Part shown: positions 1 through 8,945 of the stretch, one piece after another
Numbering within the stretch: position 1 is the stretch's first letter
Layout of the letters: each line of letters begins with the position of its first letter
Source: Slackia piriformis YIT 12062
Lineage (GTDB): Bacteria; Actinomycetota; Coriobacteriia; Coriobacteriales; Eggerthellaceae
Reading direction: 5' to 3'
DNA length: 64,000 nucleotides
Assembly (NCBI RefSeq): GCF_000296445.1
Contig: NZ_JH815198.1
Location: 1,365,114 to 1,429,113 of the forward strand
Notes under the pieces: generated by a model
What the model was told of the DNA's origin: nothing
Database searches by the model: none
The model's input: only the letters and a program-made list of their open reading frames with translations
Made by a program: the position numbers and the translations under genes

Positions 1-961
1 AAACATCCAGTGCAAACTGAAGGAAGCGGCTCGGATCCTCGCGCCAAACGTAGCGCATCCACGCAGGCATTACGACGGCAAGTCCTGCACCATGCGTGAT
101 GGACGTATCGAACGCAGAAAGTTCGTGCTCAAGACCGTGGCTTTCCCAACCTCCTGCGCGGCCCGTCGGGTTCAGCGCACGACCGCAGCCGGCGATGTCG
201 TTGTGAGCAAGCATACCCGCCCACATGATGTCGGCACGCGCATCGTAATCTTCGGGGTTATCCAAGACGCACGGCGCCGCCGCCATGAGCGTGCGGATGA
301 GGCCTGCTGCGATGTTGTCCGTCACACGAACGGCCCCAACGCCCGAGAACCAACGCTCGCAGATGTGAGCGATCATGTCGGTCACGCCCGCCGCCGTCTG
401 GTACGCCGGAAGCGAGAACGTGATTTCGGGGTTCATGAACGCGACCATAGGACGGAACGCATCGCCATTCGTGCCGCGTTTCGCGTGAATCTCGTCATTG
501 CTGATCACGCACGAGCTTGACGCCTCAGAACCCGCCGCCGGAATGGTAAGCACGCAGAAAATGGGGAGCGCCTGGGTGACCTGTGCCTTTCCGCAGAAGA
601 AATCCCATACGTCGCCATCGTGCAGAGCACCGAACGCCACGGCTTTCGCGCAGTCGATCACGCTGCCGCCTCCGATGGGAAGAATCAGGTCAATGCCCTT
701 TTCGCGAACGATGCGGATACCTTCGCGCACGCTTTCTACCTCGGGGTTCGGGCGAATGCCGGCAAACTCGACATGCGCAACGCCCGCCGCATCCAGCGAC
801 GCCTTCACGCGGTCGAGCAGGCCCGAACGCACCACGGAGCCTTTTCCGTAAACGATCAGGGCTCTCTGGAACCCCTTTTCGGCGGCGCGTTTGCCAATAC
901 CTTCCTCGACGCCGCGGCCGAACACGAATTCGGTCGGAGAATAATAGGTGAAGTTGTTCAT
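1..961 (-). CDS. Iron-containing alcohol dehydrogenase (butanol dehydrogenase type), 3' end cut by window
   Basis: Reading the minus strand from the ATG at 961 gives about 320 residues open to the window edge; the family is usually about 385, so roughly 65 C-terminal residues are missing. It starts NNFTYYSPTEFVFGRG, which matches the NAD(P)H-dependent butanol/aldehyde reductase branch of Fe-type alcohol dehydrogenases (YugJ/YqhD group). The cofactor-binding GGGSVID stretch is present. Metal-ligand positions are seen in DMIAH, SHGLEHE and ITHGAG. GAGGAACGC precedes the ATG at a good distance. Its likely role is cytosolic reduction of aldehydes to alcohols during fermentation; the substrate cannot be told from sequence. 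It lies downstream of rsmI on the same strand, 208 bp away, so it is probably a separate unit. Confidence 0.9.
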   Translation of the reverse strand, partial: MNNFTYYSPTEFVFGRGVEEGIGKRAAEKGFQRALIVYGKGSVVRSGLLDRVKASLDAAGVAHVEFAGIRPNPEVESVREGIRIVREKGIDLILPIGGGSVIDCAKAVAFGALHDGDVWDFFCGKAQVTQALPIFCVLTIPAAGSEASSSCVISNDEIHAKRGTNGDAFRPMVAFMNPEITFSLPAYQTAAGVTDMIAHICERWFSGVGAVRVTDNIAAGLIRTLMAAAPCVLDNPEDYDARADIMWAGMLAHNDIAGCGRALNPTGRAGGWESHGLEHELSAFDTSITHGAGLAVVMPAWMRYVWREDPSRFLQFALDV

Positions 962-1169
962 GCGTTCCTCGCTTTCAGGCGCGTACGCCGCTTGTCGGGC
1001 ATCGACCGCTTCGTAAAACCGTCCGCAACGCCAGCCCGGTCGCCCATGCGCGCCGTTCGCCAAGTGTCGGTTGCTTGCGCTATCGTACCCTTTTCGTCCA
1101 AGCGAACGCGCCTCACGGCGCAATTAACCCGCTATCGGCCGCAATTCCATGCATCGTTCGTTTCGTCGG

Positions 1170-2021
1170 CTACGCCTGCACGGCAAGATCGTAGGCCTCG
1201 TTGCGCGATATGCCGAATTCGTCACGAAGGACCTTGACGATTTCTTTGCGGCTCAATCGGCCTTCGGCGACAAGCTCCGCAGCTCGATCGGCGGCCGATG
1301 CAGAAGCGCTCTCGCGGCGAACCTCCTCCTCCGCATGCGTGGGCGGCCCGACCACAAGCGCAATTTCCCCCTTGATGCCGCAGCGTTCGTGACGATCGAG
1401 GAATTCATCACGTACGTCGCATGCGCCGGCCCGAAACACCTCTTCGTGAAGCTTGGTGAGCTCACGGCAAACCGCGACTTCGCGGTGGGGAAACACGTCC
1501 GCCACCGCTTGCAACGAAGCTGCGATACGACGGGGGCTTTCATAAAACACCAGCACGGCGTCAAGCAGGGCGAGCGACTCGAGAACCTCGCGACGCTCGG
1601 AATCCTTGCGAGGAAAAAAGCCGCCGAAATAAAAACGCGGATTGCTGAAACCGCTGGCCACATACGCCGTCGTAGCAGCCGATGCCCCGGGAAGCACGGT
1701 GATATCGCAATTTTGCGCCTGAGCCGCCTCTATGAGACGAGCACCCGGATCGGAAACGCCCGGCATGCCCGCATCGCTGCAAAACGCCACGATTTCGCCC
1801 TCGGCGATGCGGCGGGCAATGCGCGCGGCTTCGCGGCTGATGGTAGCCTCGTCCAAGCGTTCAAGCCTCTTCTCTATACCGAAGTGCGCAAGCAGTTTTC
1901 CCGTCACGCGCGTATCCTCGGCGCACACCACATCCGCCTCGCGCAGTTCGTCGAGCGTGCGCAGGGTCATATCCCCCAGATTCCCGATCGGCGTCGGGCA
2001 TATGACAAGCCGTCCCGGCAT
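1170..2021 (-). CDS. rsmI: 16S rRNA (cytidine(1402)-2'-O)-methyltransferase RsmI
   Basis: The protein has 283 residues, the usual length for RsmI. Its N-terminus GRLVICPTPIGNLGDMTLR is the family hallmark, followed by CAEDTRVTGKLL and the SDAGMPGVSDPG motif of the tetrapyrrole-methylase fold that binds S-adenosylmethionine. RsmI 2'-O-methylates C1402 of 16S rRNA in the small-subunit P site. The C-terminus has the typical small helical domain (LSRKEIVKVLRDEFGISRNEAYDLA). AGGA lies ten bases upstream of the ATG. It is transcribed alone or with the downstream dehydrogenase. Confidence 0.95.
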   Translation of the reverse strand: MPGRLVICPTPIGNLGDMTLRTLDELREADVVCAEDTRVTGKLLAHFGIEKRLERLDEATISREAARIARRIAEGEIVAFCSDAGMPGVSDPGARLIEAAQAQNCDITVLPGASAATTAYVASGFSNPRFYFGGFFPRKDSERREVLESLALLDAVLVFYESPRRIAASLQAVADVFPHREVAVCRELTKLHEEVFRAGACDVRDEFLDRHERCGIKGEIALVVGPPTHAEEEVRRESASASAADRAAELVAEGRLSRKEIVKVLRDEFGISRNEAYDLAVQA

Positions 2022-2339
2022 GGCAAATCCTATCTTCGAACCGTCTTAGACCGCGCCTGCGCGCGTGTCACAGAGGCTTATTATACGAAAGAAGAGACGA
2101 GACCGACCGACATGGCTGTTCATCCATTTGTTACCCCAAAGGAATCATAAACCTGCTACGCTTCGGGCGAACAGAGAGAACCGCGCAGCGAAACCACGCA
2201 AGCACGACAATCGGCAAACGAGAGACCGTCCAAGCGGACGAAAACGAAAAGAACGGCGAAAGCACCAACAGCGCAGCGACCCGCTCGTTTTCGCAAGCAT
2301 CGCCAAACGGCTTCGCGGCGACCCGAGAAAGGACATACC

Positions 2340-2648
2340 ATGGGAATCTTCAGCATGTTCGGCGGCGGATTCGACAAAAAGCTCGAAGAAGCACGTGCAA
2401 CGCAAAACGCCCGTATCATCGACGTTCGCACCTCCGGAGAATACCGGTCAGGCCATGTGCCCGGGGCGGAAAACATACCTCTCGACCGTATCGCCGGCTT
2501 CAAAGCGGCGGCAAACACTCCCTTGTTCGTGTACTGTCAAAGCGGTGGCCGCAGCGCACAGGCGGCCCATATCCTCGAGCAGAACGGCTTCACCGACGTG
2601 ACCAACCTCGGCGGCATCATGAGCTATCGCGGTCCCGTGGAAATGTAG
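2340..2648 (+). CDS. Single-domain rhodanese-like sulfurtransferase
   Basis: A 102-residue rhodanese domain. IIDVRTSGEYRSGHVPGAENIPL is the conserved N-terminal half (quoted in outline). The active-site loop is C66-Q-S-G-G-R-S, giving a cysteine able to carry a persulfide. There is no signal peptide; the first ten residues are short and glycine-rich (GIFSMFGGG), which could be a small membrane-touching leader. It lies 47 bp upstream of a CoA-disulfide-reductase-type flavoprotein that itself ends in a rhodanese domain, so the two probably form an operon for sulfane sulfur or CoA-persulfide chemistry. The true sulfur donor and acceptor are not visible. Confidence 0.9.
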   Translation: MGIFSMFGGGFDKKLEEARATQNARIIDVRTSGEYRSGHVPGAENIPLDRIAGFKAAANTPLFVYCQSGGRSAQAAHILEQNGFTDVTNLGGIMSYRGPVEM

Positions 2649-2695
2649 CCCATAAGCCTACAGACGAAAGACAAAACGAACGCAAGGGAGAAGCC

Positions 2696-4405
2696 ATGAA
2701 GGTTGTTATCGTTGGAGGAGTAGCCGGCGGAGCGACGGCCGCCGCACGTTTACGCCGGTTAGACGAACAGGCCGAAATAGTCATGATCGAACGCACGGGC
2801 TACGTGTCGTACGCCAACTGCGGCCTGCCCTATTACGTGGGCGACGTCATTACGGACAAGCGCAAGCTCACGCTACAAAGCCCCAAAAGCTTCCGTGAGC
2901 GCTTCGATATCGACGTACGCGTACGCCAAGAGGTCATTGGAATAAACCGCGCGGCGAAAACCGTGCTTGTCCGCAACCTCGAAGACGGTTCGGAATACGA
3001 AGAATCCTACGACAGCCTCATCCTCTCCCCCGGCGCGAAAGCCGTCAAGCCCGATCTTCCCGGCATAGAAGACCGACGCATCCTCACGCTTCGCACCGTC
3101 GAAGACACCTTCGCCATGAAGCAGCGCGCCGACGAGCTCGCAGAGCAAGGGCGAACACGCGCCGTCGTCATAGGCGGAGGCTTCATCGGCATAGAGGCGG
3201 CCGAAAACCTGCTAGAGCGCGGATTCGACGTCACGCTGCTGCAGCGCGGCAACCACGTCATGCCCACGCTCGATTACGACATGGCATGCGAGGTCCACGC
3301 CTATGCACGCGAACACGGACTTGACCTGCGGCTGAATCAAAGCGTCAATGGATTCGTAGCAGACGAAGACTCAGACGAGCTAGCGGTGACCACCGCAGCG
3401 GGCGACGAATACCACGCGCCTTTGGTGGTTCTCGCCATCGGCGTTACGCCCGACACCCGCCTTGCCGAGGAGGCAGGGCTTGAGCTTGGCATCAAGAAAT
3501 CCATCGTCGTGGATAAGCATATGCGCACATCCGATCCTGCCATTTTCGCCGTCGGCGACGCAGTGCAGGTCAAAAATTTCGTCACGGGCGATGACGCGCT
3601 CATATCGCTCGCAGGCCCGGCGAACAAGCAAGGGCGCATTGCAGCCGATGTCATCTGCGGGCGCGACAGCTCGTTCGACGGTTCGCAGGGATCGTCCGTG
3701 CTGAAGCTCTTCGACATGACCATCGCCGCCACGGGTCTAACCGAAAGCGCCGCCCAGCGCGCCGGCATCGCCTGCGACAAGGCTGTCACCTCTTCGCCGT
3801 CCCACGCAACGTACTACCCCGGCGCTTCGAACATGACCGTCAAAACAGTCTTCGAGCCGGAAAGCGGCCGCATCCTCGGCGCGCAAATCGCGGGCTTCGA
3901 GGGGGTCGATAAACGGATCGATGTCTTGGCAACGACCATTCGCGCTCGCATGACCGCAGCAGACCTCGAGGAACTCGATTTGGCATACGCGCCGCCGTAT
4001 TCTTCGGCGAAAGACCCTGTAAACATGGCTGGATTCGTCATCGAAAACGTTCGAACGGGATTGGTGGCACAGCATCATTGGAACGACGTCGCCCGCCTGC
4101 AGCAAGAAGGCGCCCAATTCCTTGACGTTCGCACGGAAGGAGAATTCGCGCGAGGCCATATCGAAGGCGCGGTCAACATCCCCCTTGACGAGCTGCGCGG
4201 CCGCGTAAAAGAGCTCGACCCTGAACGCACAGTGTACGTGAATTGCCACAGCGGCCTGCGAAGCTACGTGGCGTGCCGCATGCTCGCCGGCCACGGCCTT
4301 GCCTGCTCGAATCTTTCGGGCGGGTACCGTTTCTACGCCCTTGTGCAAAACGACGCCGCGTTCGACGAAACACCAACGCATCCCTGCGGCGTGCCGATTT
4401 CCTAA
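2696..4405 (+). CDS. CoA-disulfide reductase-type FAD oxidoreductase fused to a rhodanese domain
   Basis: The protein has 569 residues. Residues 1-440 form a two-dinucleotide-fold flavoprotein: KVVIVGGVAGGATAAARLRR binds FAD, VVIGGGFIGIEAAE binds NAD(P)H, and SYANCGLPYYVGD contains the single redox cysteine C42 of the CoA-disulfide reductase/NADH oxidase/Npsr family. The C-terminal 100 residues are a rhodanese domain with FLDVRTEGEFARGHIEGA and active-site loop NCHSGLRS. This fusion architecture is known for CoADR-Rhd enzymes that reduce CoA per- and polysulfides. AGGGAG precedes the start. With the upstream lone rhodanese it suggests a cytosolic sulfur-relay or redox-defence unit. The exact substrate is inferred from the family. 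Confidence 0.92.
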   Translation: MKVVIVGGVAGGATAAARLRRLDEQAEIVMIERTGYVSYANCGLPYYVGDVITDKRKLTLQSPKSFRERFDIDVRVRQEVIGINRAAKTVLVRNLEDGSEYEESYDSLILSPGAKAVKPDLPGIEDRRILTLRTVEDTFAMKQRADELAEQGRTRAVVIGGGFIGIEAAENLLERGFDVTLLQRGNHVMPTLDYDMACEVHAYAREHGLDLRLNQSVNGFVADEDSDELAVTTAAGDEYHAPLVVLAIGVTPDTRLAEEAGLELGIKKSIVVDKHMRTSDPAIFAVGDAVQVKNFVTGDDALISLAGPANKQGRIAADVICGRDSSFDGSQGSSVLKLFDMTIAATGLTESAAQRAGIACDKAVTSSPSHATYYPGASNMTVKTVFEPESGRILGAQIAGFEGVDKRIDVLATTIRARMTAADLEELDLAYAPPYSSAKDPVNMAGFVIENVRTGLVAQHHWNDVARLQQEGAQFLDVRTEGEFARGHIEGAVNIPLDELRGRVKELDPERTVYVNCHSGLRSYVACRMLAGHGLACSNLSGGYRFYALVQNDAAFDETPTHPCGVPIS

Positions 4406-4456
4406 CGTGCACGCTACGCGGCAAGCCTCTGTATAAGAGCGCTTCCTTCCTAGAAA

Positions 4457-4492
4457 CTTTCCGATGCGCCGCATGAGCGGCGCATCGGAAAG
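4457..4492. terminator. Perfect 16-bp hairpin between convergent genes
   Basis: CTTTCCGATGCGCCGC and its exact reverse complement flank a 4-base loop (ATGA). It lies between the plus-strand flavoprotein and the minus-strand CPBP protease and can serve both directions. Neither side has a long T tract, so termination may be partly Rho-assisted. Confidence 0.6.
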
Positions 4493-4584
4493 CTCATATA
4501 CCTCGCAGCGTCCGCCGAGAGAGGCGGCCGACCAATCAGCGCCGCAGAGGCCCTCCCTGCAGCCATACGCACCGATCAGCCCGC

Positions 4585-5685
4585 TTACGACTCCTTTTTC
4601 TCGTCCGCTTTGCAGCCAGATTCGCCACACCCTCGCTTGTCGGCAGCCCCTTCGTCTTCTTCCTCGTCAGCCTCGTCTTCAGCGCCGATAACGATCGTTT
4701 CGCCCAGATTGACGAACGCAATCGAATCTATATCGGCATCGCGCGGCTTCAGCACAAGCAGGCACACAATTGCGGCCGCATATACCGCCGCCGCCAAAGC
4801 GCTCGCCTCGAAACCGCCCGCGCCGCCGGAAAGCAACACGTTGCTCGAATCGTACGTCGTCGTCATGATAGTCGTATACGAAGCAGCCTGCGCCCCCGAC
4901 GTTACGCCGAGGATGATGTACTGGACGAAATACCAGAGGCTATGAAAGCCGATCGCAGGCCAGATGCTGCCGAATTTGAGGAACATAAGTCCGAACATCA
5001 CGCCCATCAATACGCCATTGACGACGGAGAACACGCTCAGCCCCACAATCAACACATGGAACAGCGTGAACACGACCGTCTGGACGGCCATGCCAACGGC
5101 AACCGAGTAACGCGCGGAAAACGACGTGAGCACATACCCTCGACAAAAGACCTCCTGCCCCAACGCGAGGATGACGTATCCGGCGAACGCAAGAGCCAGG
5201 GCTATGACAGACACCTGGGTGCTGATGCCGGAATCGCTCACGATTCCGGCACCCTTGAAAAGAGCAAAGACCACCATGAGGCCTACAACGCCTGCTACGG
5301 CGCCGACGACGCACAGCGCCGCGCCATCATTGCGCGCGAACCCCATGGATCTTTCAAGACGACGTTCGCGGACACGCACATACAAAACGCCGCCGCACGC
5401 CGCGATGGCGAACGCAACAATGTGGGCAAAGCCCTGATGCGGCAAGTCCATACCGGAAGGCACGGGCAAGACCATAGGCAGCCCAACGAGCAGCGCGGCT
5501 ACGACGGCAACCATGAGCACAAGCCCGACCCACGATCCCAAAGCGGAGCTGCCGCTCTCTTTCGCGAGTTTGATGACGTTGGGCACCGGCAGGGCCATTC
5601 GATCCTTGATGCCGGATTTATCGCATACGCACGAGGCGGCCTCTTTGCCTTCATCCGCCACTTCGACAGCCTTCTGTTCCTCCAC
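4585..5685 (-). CDS. CPBP-family intramembrane protease (CAAX/Abi type)
   Basis: A 366-residue polytopic membrane protein with about eight hydrophobic segments. The CPBP core is recognisable by GQEVFCRGYVL (motif 1, normally EExxxR), FTLFHVL (motif 2) and GFHSLWYFVQ (motif 3). The first glutamate of motif 1 is a glutamine here, leaving one Glu, the Arg and the two His residues. The cytoplasmic N-terminus is polar and contains two Cys. The C-terminal 35 residues are strongly acidic and Cys-containing. Family members cut within membranes and act in prenyl-protein processing, bacteriocin immunity or signalling; no partner is visible here. It is divergent from the metallo-hydrolase gene at 5824. 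Confidence 0.85.
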   Translation of the reverse strand: MEEQKAVEVADEGKEAASCVCDKSGIKDRMALPVPNVIKLAKESGSSALGSWVGLVLMVAVVAALLVGLPMVLPVPSGMDLPHQGFAHIVAFAIAACGGVLYVRVRERRLERSMGFARNDGAALCVVGAVAGVVGLMVVFALFKGAGIVSDSGISTQVSVIALALAFAGYVILALGQEVFCRGYVLTSFSARYSVAVGMAVQTVVFTLFHVLIVGLSVFSVVNGVLMGVMFGLMFLKFGSIWPAIGFHSLWYFVQYIILGVTSGAQAASYTTIMTTTYDSSNVLLSGGAGGFEASALAAAVYAAAIVCLLVLKPRDADIDSIAFVNLGETIVIGAEDEADEEEDEGAADKRGCGESGCKADEKKES

Positions 5686-5823
5686 GACGTCCCCTTTTCC
5701 CCTTTTGTCACGTCCTGTTCATTTCGGAGCAATGATAGCGGATGGGACGCATTCCGAAAGAAACAACTCGGAAGCAACGTATAATCGAGCGCATACGAAG
5801 CAGAGAAAGCAAGGCGAGGCAGC

Positions 5824-6618
5824 ATGCTCAGACTCCACATACTCGCAAGCGGCAGCCGCGGCAACGCGACCATCGTCGAAAACGACCAGACCGGACACGG
5901 CGTCCTCGTCGACTGCGGCATATGCAAGCGCGATTTTCTCGCCCGCTGCGACGAGGCACGCTTCGACCCCGCGAACATAGACGCCGTGCTCATTACGCAC
6001 GACCACAGCGACCACACCAAGGGCCTCGGCGTGGTCATGCGGGGGCTCGCCAAGATGGGCCGTCAGCCCCTTGTCTATGCCGCAGACGAAACCGTTCGGG
6101 CAAGCAAGGCCGTCCAGGATGCCACCTCGTCATGCGGAACGCGCAATTTCCGCCCCGAGGAATGCCTGACGGCTGCGGGTATAAGCATCTTTCCCTTCGC
6201 CACCTCGCACGATGCGGCGGCGTCATTTGGCTTTCGCTTTGAGGCAAACGGCGATGCGGCAGGTTTCATGACCGACACGGGAATCGTGACGCCGCAGGCG
6301 CATGCCCACCTCGCCGACGTGCGGCTGCTCGCCCTTGAAAGCAATCACGACCCTAAGATGCTGAGCGAAGGACCCTACCCTTACGTAGTCAAGCAGCGTA
6401 TCGCTTCCGACAAAGGACATCTTTCGAACGAACAGGCCGCCGAAGAGCTCGCATCCCTTCTCAGCAACCGCCTTCAAGCCGTGGCGGCCATGCACGTGTC
6501 AGAGAACAACAACGAATACGACCTCGCTCTTCGAGGCTTTCGCGCCGTGATGGAACGCGAGGGGTGCGCCGCCCGTGTGTCATGCGGCTACCAAGGACGC
6601 CTCTCGACGCTTGCCTGA
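5824..6618 (+). CDS. MBL-fold metallo-hydrolase, WalJ/YycJ type
   Basis: The protein has 264 residues. LHILASGSRGNATIVE and VLITHDHSDHTKGL are hallmarks of the YycJ/WalJ branch of the metallo-beta-lactamase fold; HDHSDH supplies the di-metal ligands, with further ligands in TSHDAAASFGFRFE, MTDTG and LESNHD. Members resemble exonucleases and link DNA or cell-wall homeostasis with the WalRK system in Firmicutes, although walRK is not in this window. It is cytosolic, with no signal peptide. A TATAAT at 5780-5785 is a likely -10 box; its -35 box is not clear. It ends two bases before the convergent anti-sigma gene. Confidence 0.88.
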   Translation: MLRLHILASGSRGNATIVENDQTGHGVLVDCGICKRDFLARCDEARFDPANIDAVLITHDHSDHTKGLGVVMRGLAKMGRQPLVYAADETVRASKAVQDATSSCGTRNFRPEECLTAAGISIFPFATSHDAAASFGFRFEANGDAAGFMTDTGIVTPQAHAHLADVRLLALESNHDPKMLSEGPYPYVVKQRIASDKGHLSNEQAAEELASLLSNRLQAVAAMHVSENNNEYDLALRGFRAVMEREGCAARVSCGYQGRLSTLA

Positions 6619-6619
6619 C

Positions 6620-7522
6620 CTACGAGGAGCTTCGTCCGCCGCGGTATCCCGTACCGTCGTGAGGACCCGCTGCGCCGTGCGCCCCTTGTCCGTCATGGGC
6701 ACCATGACCTTCGGCGCCTTCGCACGCGCCCTCGCCCAGAACCGAAGAACCGTCCTCTGCTCCATGCCCGCAACAGGCGGAATCTTGCGTTTCCACGCCG
6801 TTTTCCGCAGCAAGAACCCGCAGCTCGCGCATAGGCATAGCGGCTGCCTCCTGCTCGCTCACTTCGACGCCGGCCTCTTCAAGGAGACAATACAGACGGT
6901 AGCGCCCGATGCTCATTCCCGCATGCTCGGCAGCCTGCCGCTGCGCTTCGTCAACGCGGCCGCAATGGACCTGCGTACCGCCCTGTCCGAAGCAGCGCAG
7001 GCTTTCCTGCTCTATCTCCGCACACCGTTCCTCATCAGAACACGACACGCCGACCTCCACAACGACGCCTTCGCCGAGATAGCTCTCGCACGCATCAGCC
7101 AATGCCGCCGCAGCCTCGGCATACGGTCTTCCTTGCACGTTCGCCGCATCAAGCACCGCCTGAGCGTCTTCGTTCAGAGCGCGGGCGTCGATCACGCAAT
7201 CGAATCGGTTCATGGCAAGCTCGATAGAGGGGTTAATATCGACCCCCACGTAGGCAACAGGCTTCATGGCGTACGCATATCCGCCAACGCCCACGAAAGC
7301 GGCAATCAGGCATGCGGCAACTGCGACGAAAACGCGCATACGACGTCTTCTCGGCACACGGCGAGCAGACGGGATAGAACCCTGCCCGCAAGAAACGCCA
7401 TCGCATCTGCTCGACGCAAGGTCGCGCTCGCGCTCTATGCGAAGCATCGTCGCCTTTTTCAGCTCGTCGGAAGCGTGCATGTTCAAAAAGGCTTCGCGCA
7501 TACGCTCGTCGACATCGTTCAT
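6620..7522 (-). CDS. RsgI-like transmembrane anti-sigma factor
   Basis: Start at 7522 because its ATG overlaps the stop of the sigma gene by four bases (ATGA), indicating translational coupling. The 300-residue product has a cytosolic N-terminus of about 60 residues (NDVDERMREAFLNMHASDEL...) in the position of an anti-sigma domain, one membrane segment at about 63-85, then YVGVDINPSIELAMNRFD, the hallmark of the extracytoplasmic middle domain of RsgI-type anti-sigma factors. The last 50 residues are rich in Gly, His and Asp (GHGAHDGQGAHGAAGPHDG), which could bind metal. By analogy with RsgI it would hold the sigma factor at the membrane and sense an outside cue. No polysaccharide-binding domain is present, unlike clostridial RsgI. 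Confidence 0.85.
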   Translation of the reverse strand: MNDVDERMREAFLNMHASDELKKATMLRIERERDLASSRCDGVSCGQGSIPSARRVPRRRRMRVFVAVAACLIAAFVGVGGYAYAMKPVAYVGVDINPSIELAMNRFDCVIDARALNEDAQAVLDAANVQGRPYAEAAAALADACESYLGEGVVVEVGVSCSDEERCAEIEQESLRCFGQGGTQVHCGRVDEAQRQAAEHAGMSIGRYRLYCLLEEAGVEVSEQEAAAMPMRELRVLAAENGVETQDSACCGHGAEDGSSVLGEGACEGAEGHGAHDGQGAHGAAGPHDGTGYRGGRSSS

Positions 7523-8010
7523 GACAACGCCTCCCTCAGTATCTTCTTGCCTCGAGAAATCCAGGAATACACCGTTCCCTCGGGAGCTTTCACCATGCGG
7601 GATATCTCCGGGACGGAATAGCCTTCGCACACGGCAAGATACAGTGGCGTCTTCGGCGGATCGTCGAGCCTGTCCACGGCGTCGAGAACCTCCCTCACCT
7701 CCGCAGCGCGCTCCGGCCGAACGTCCGCAAGCGTATCTCCCCACCGCTGCATTTCCTCATCCAAAGACGATGTACGATGGTCTCGAGATTTGAGAACGTC
7801 TTTGCAAGCGTTCATCGCAACGCGCAAGAGCCACGCTTTCGCATGGCCCTCGTCGCGAAACCCATGATCGCGAAAAGCGTATTTCACGAACGTCTCTTGG
7901 AAGACATCCTCGGCATCGGACGGGGAAAGATAGAGCATGCAGGCACGCCACACGTCATCGCCGAAGCGATCCATCGCCTGCTGTATGTCGAGCGCCTTGC
8001 GCATACCCAT
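7519..8010 (-). CDS. ECF-type RNA polymerase sigma factor
   Basis: The 163-residue protein has sigma region 2 (WRACMLYLSPSDAEDVFQETFVKYA) and region 4 (LYLAVCEGYSVPEISRMVKAPEGTVYSWISRGKKIL, quoted in outline), joined by a short linker, the pattern of group IV sigma factors. The SPSDAEDVFQETF sequence is the classic region 2.2. It lies between the exported Asp/Cys-rich protein gene (22 bp upstream) and the anti-sigma gene (4-bp overlap). ATG codons at 8010 and 8004 are both possible starts; the second is better spaced from AGG. It probably drives its own operon. Confidence 0.93.
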   Translation of the reverse strand: MGMRKALDIQQAMDRFGDDVWRACMLYLSPSDAEDVFQETFVKYAFRDHGFRDEGHAKAWLLRVAMNACKDVLKSRDHRTSSLDEEMQRWGDTLADVRPERAAEVREVLDAVDRLDDPPKTPLYLAVCEGYSVPEISRMVKAPEGTVYSWISRGKKILREALS

Positions 8011-8032
8011 CCTGAACTATAGACATCTCGCC

Positions 8033-8674
8033 CTAGCGTGCACACATGCCGTGATGCCCGCCGCCGTTACCCGATCCGTGACCGCAGCCGTATCCCGCAC
8101 CTTGGCCACTGCCGGCGCACGACCCCGCGTTGTCGCACGCGCCGTCGCCGTTTTCGTCCACGTAGCCGGAGCAATTTCCGTTGCCGGTTCCGGCGTGGTC
8201 ACATACGCCGTCGCCGTCTTCGTCCACAAAACCGAAACCGCAGGAAGCACACCATGCGCCCTGATCGCCCTTGGCAACCGCAGCAGCCCCGTAGGCATTT
8301 CCGTTGCCAAACCCAAGGCCGGCCTCGCGACGGTCACACAAGCCGTCGCCGTCTTCGTCCACGAAATTCGCGCCGAGCGCACGGCCGCACTCTCCAAACG
8401 CCGCGAACCCGCGCGAGAAAGCGGAACACGCTGCATGAACGCCGCGGTTATCGCATACGCCGTCGCCGTTAGCGTCGGCGAAAGAATTGCACGCGCCGTT
8501 GCCATCTGCGCCAGCGCATGACGTGCCGCACGCACGCGAGCCTGCAACGCCCCAGCCAAGCGCCGGCGCGTCGGCTCCGTACGCAACAAAGGGCACAGTG
8601 AGGGCCGCGGCCAATCCGACGACGGCAATTCCAGTCAATACCTTATGCTTTGTCGTATACGCATGTTTCTTCAT
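8033..8674 (-). CDS. Exported Cys/Asp-rich protein with DxDGDGxCD repeats
   Basis: The 213-residue protein has a clear signal peptide (MKKHAYTTKHKVLTGIAVVG, then Ala/Leu, cleavage near AYGAD). The mature part carries five calcium-loop-like units: ADGNGACNS, DANGDGVCDN, DEDGDGLCDR, DEDGDGVCDH and DENGDGACDN, separated by Gly/Cys-rich linkers, and a Gly/His tail. The loops resemble EF-hand or dockerin calcium loops with an added Cys, but the helices of a true EF-hand or dockerin are not evident. It is the first gene of the sigma/anti-sigma unit, so it is a candidate signal, target or ligand of the system. AAAGGAACGG precedes the start. I do not know a named family for it. Confidence 0.8.
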   Translation of the reverse strand: MKKHAYTTKHKVLTGIAVVGLAAALTVPFVAYGADAPALGWGVAGSRACGTSCAGADGNGACNSFADANGDGVCDNRGVHAACSAFSRGFAAFGECGRALGANFVDEDGDGLCDRREAGLGFGNGNAYGAAAVAKGDQGAWCASCGFGFVDEDGDGVCDHAGTGNGNCSGYVDENGDGACDNAGSCAGSGQGAGYGCGHGSGNGGGHHGMCAR

Positions 8675-8945
8675 CTCAGTGCCGTTCCTTTCGTTTCATG
8701 CATTCAGGATAGCGGTTTGCTCGTCTTTTCTCGAACGCCCCTTCACCATGAACACGATCGAAAAAGGCAAATCCTTGCAAAGAAATTCGAAAATGGATGC
8801 AGTTTTCGTGCGCGGGCTCCGCTCGGGCGAGCTTCGTACAGCAGATTTTACGCATGCCGTGCAATTCCGGATGTGCGCTCGCTTCCAAAACTATGCCGAC
8901 AGGCATGGGGGCAAGCGGGCGATTCCGCATGCTTGACAACCGCCC

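Noticed and set aside
1149-2150. 333-codon plus-strand frame over rsmI
   Set aside because: Antisense of a clear RsmI; no domain signature.
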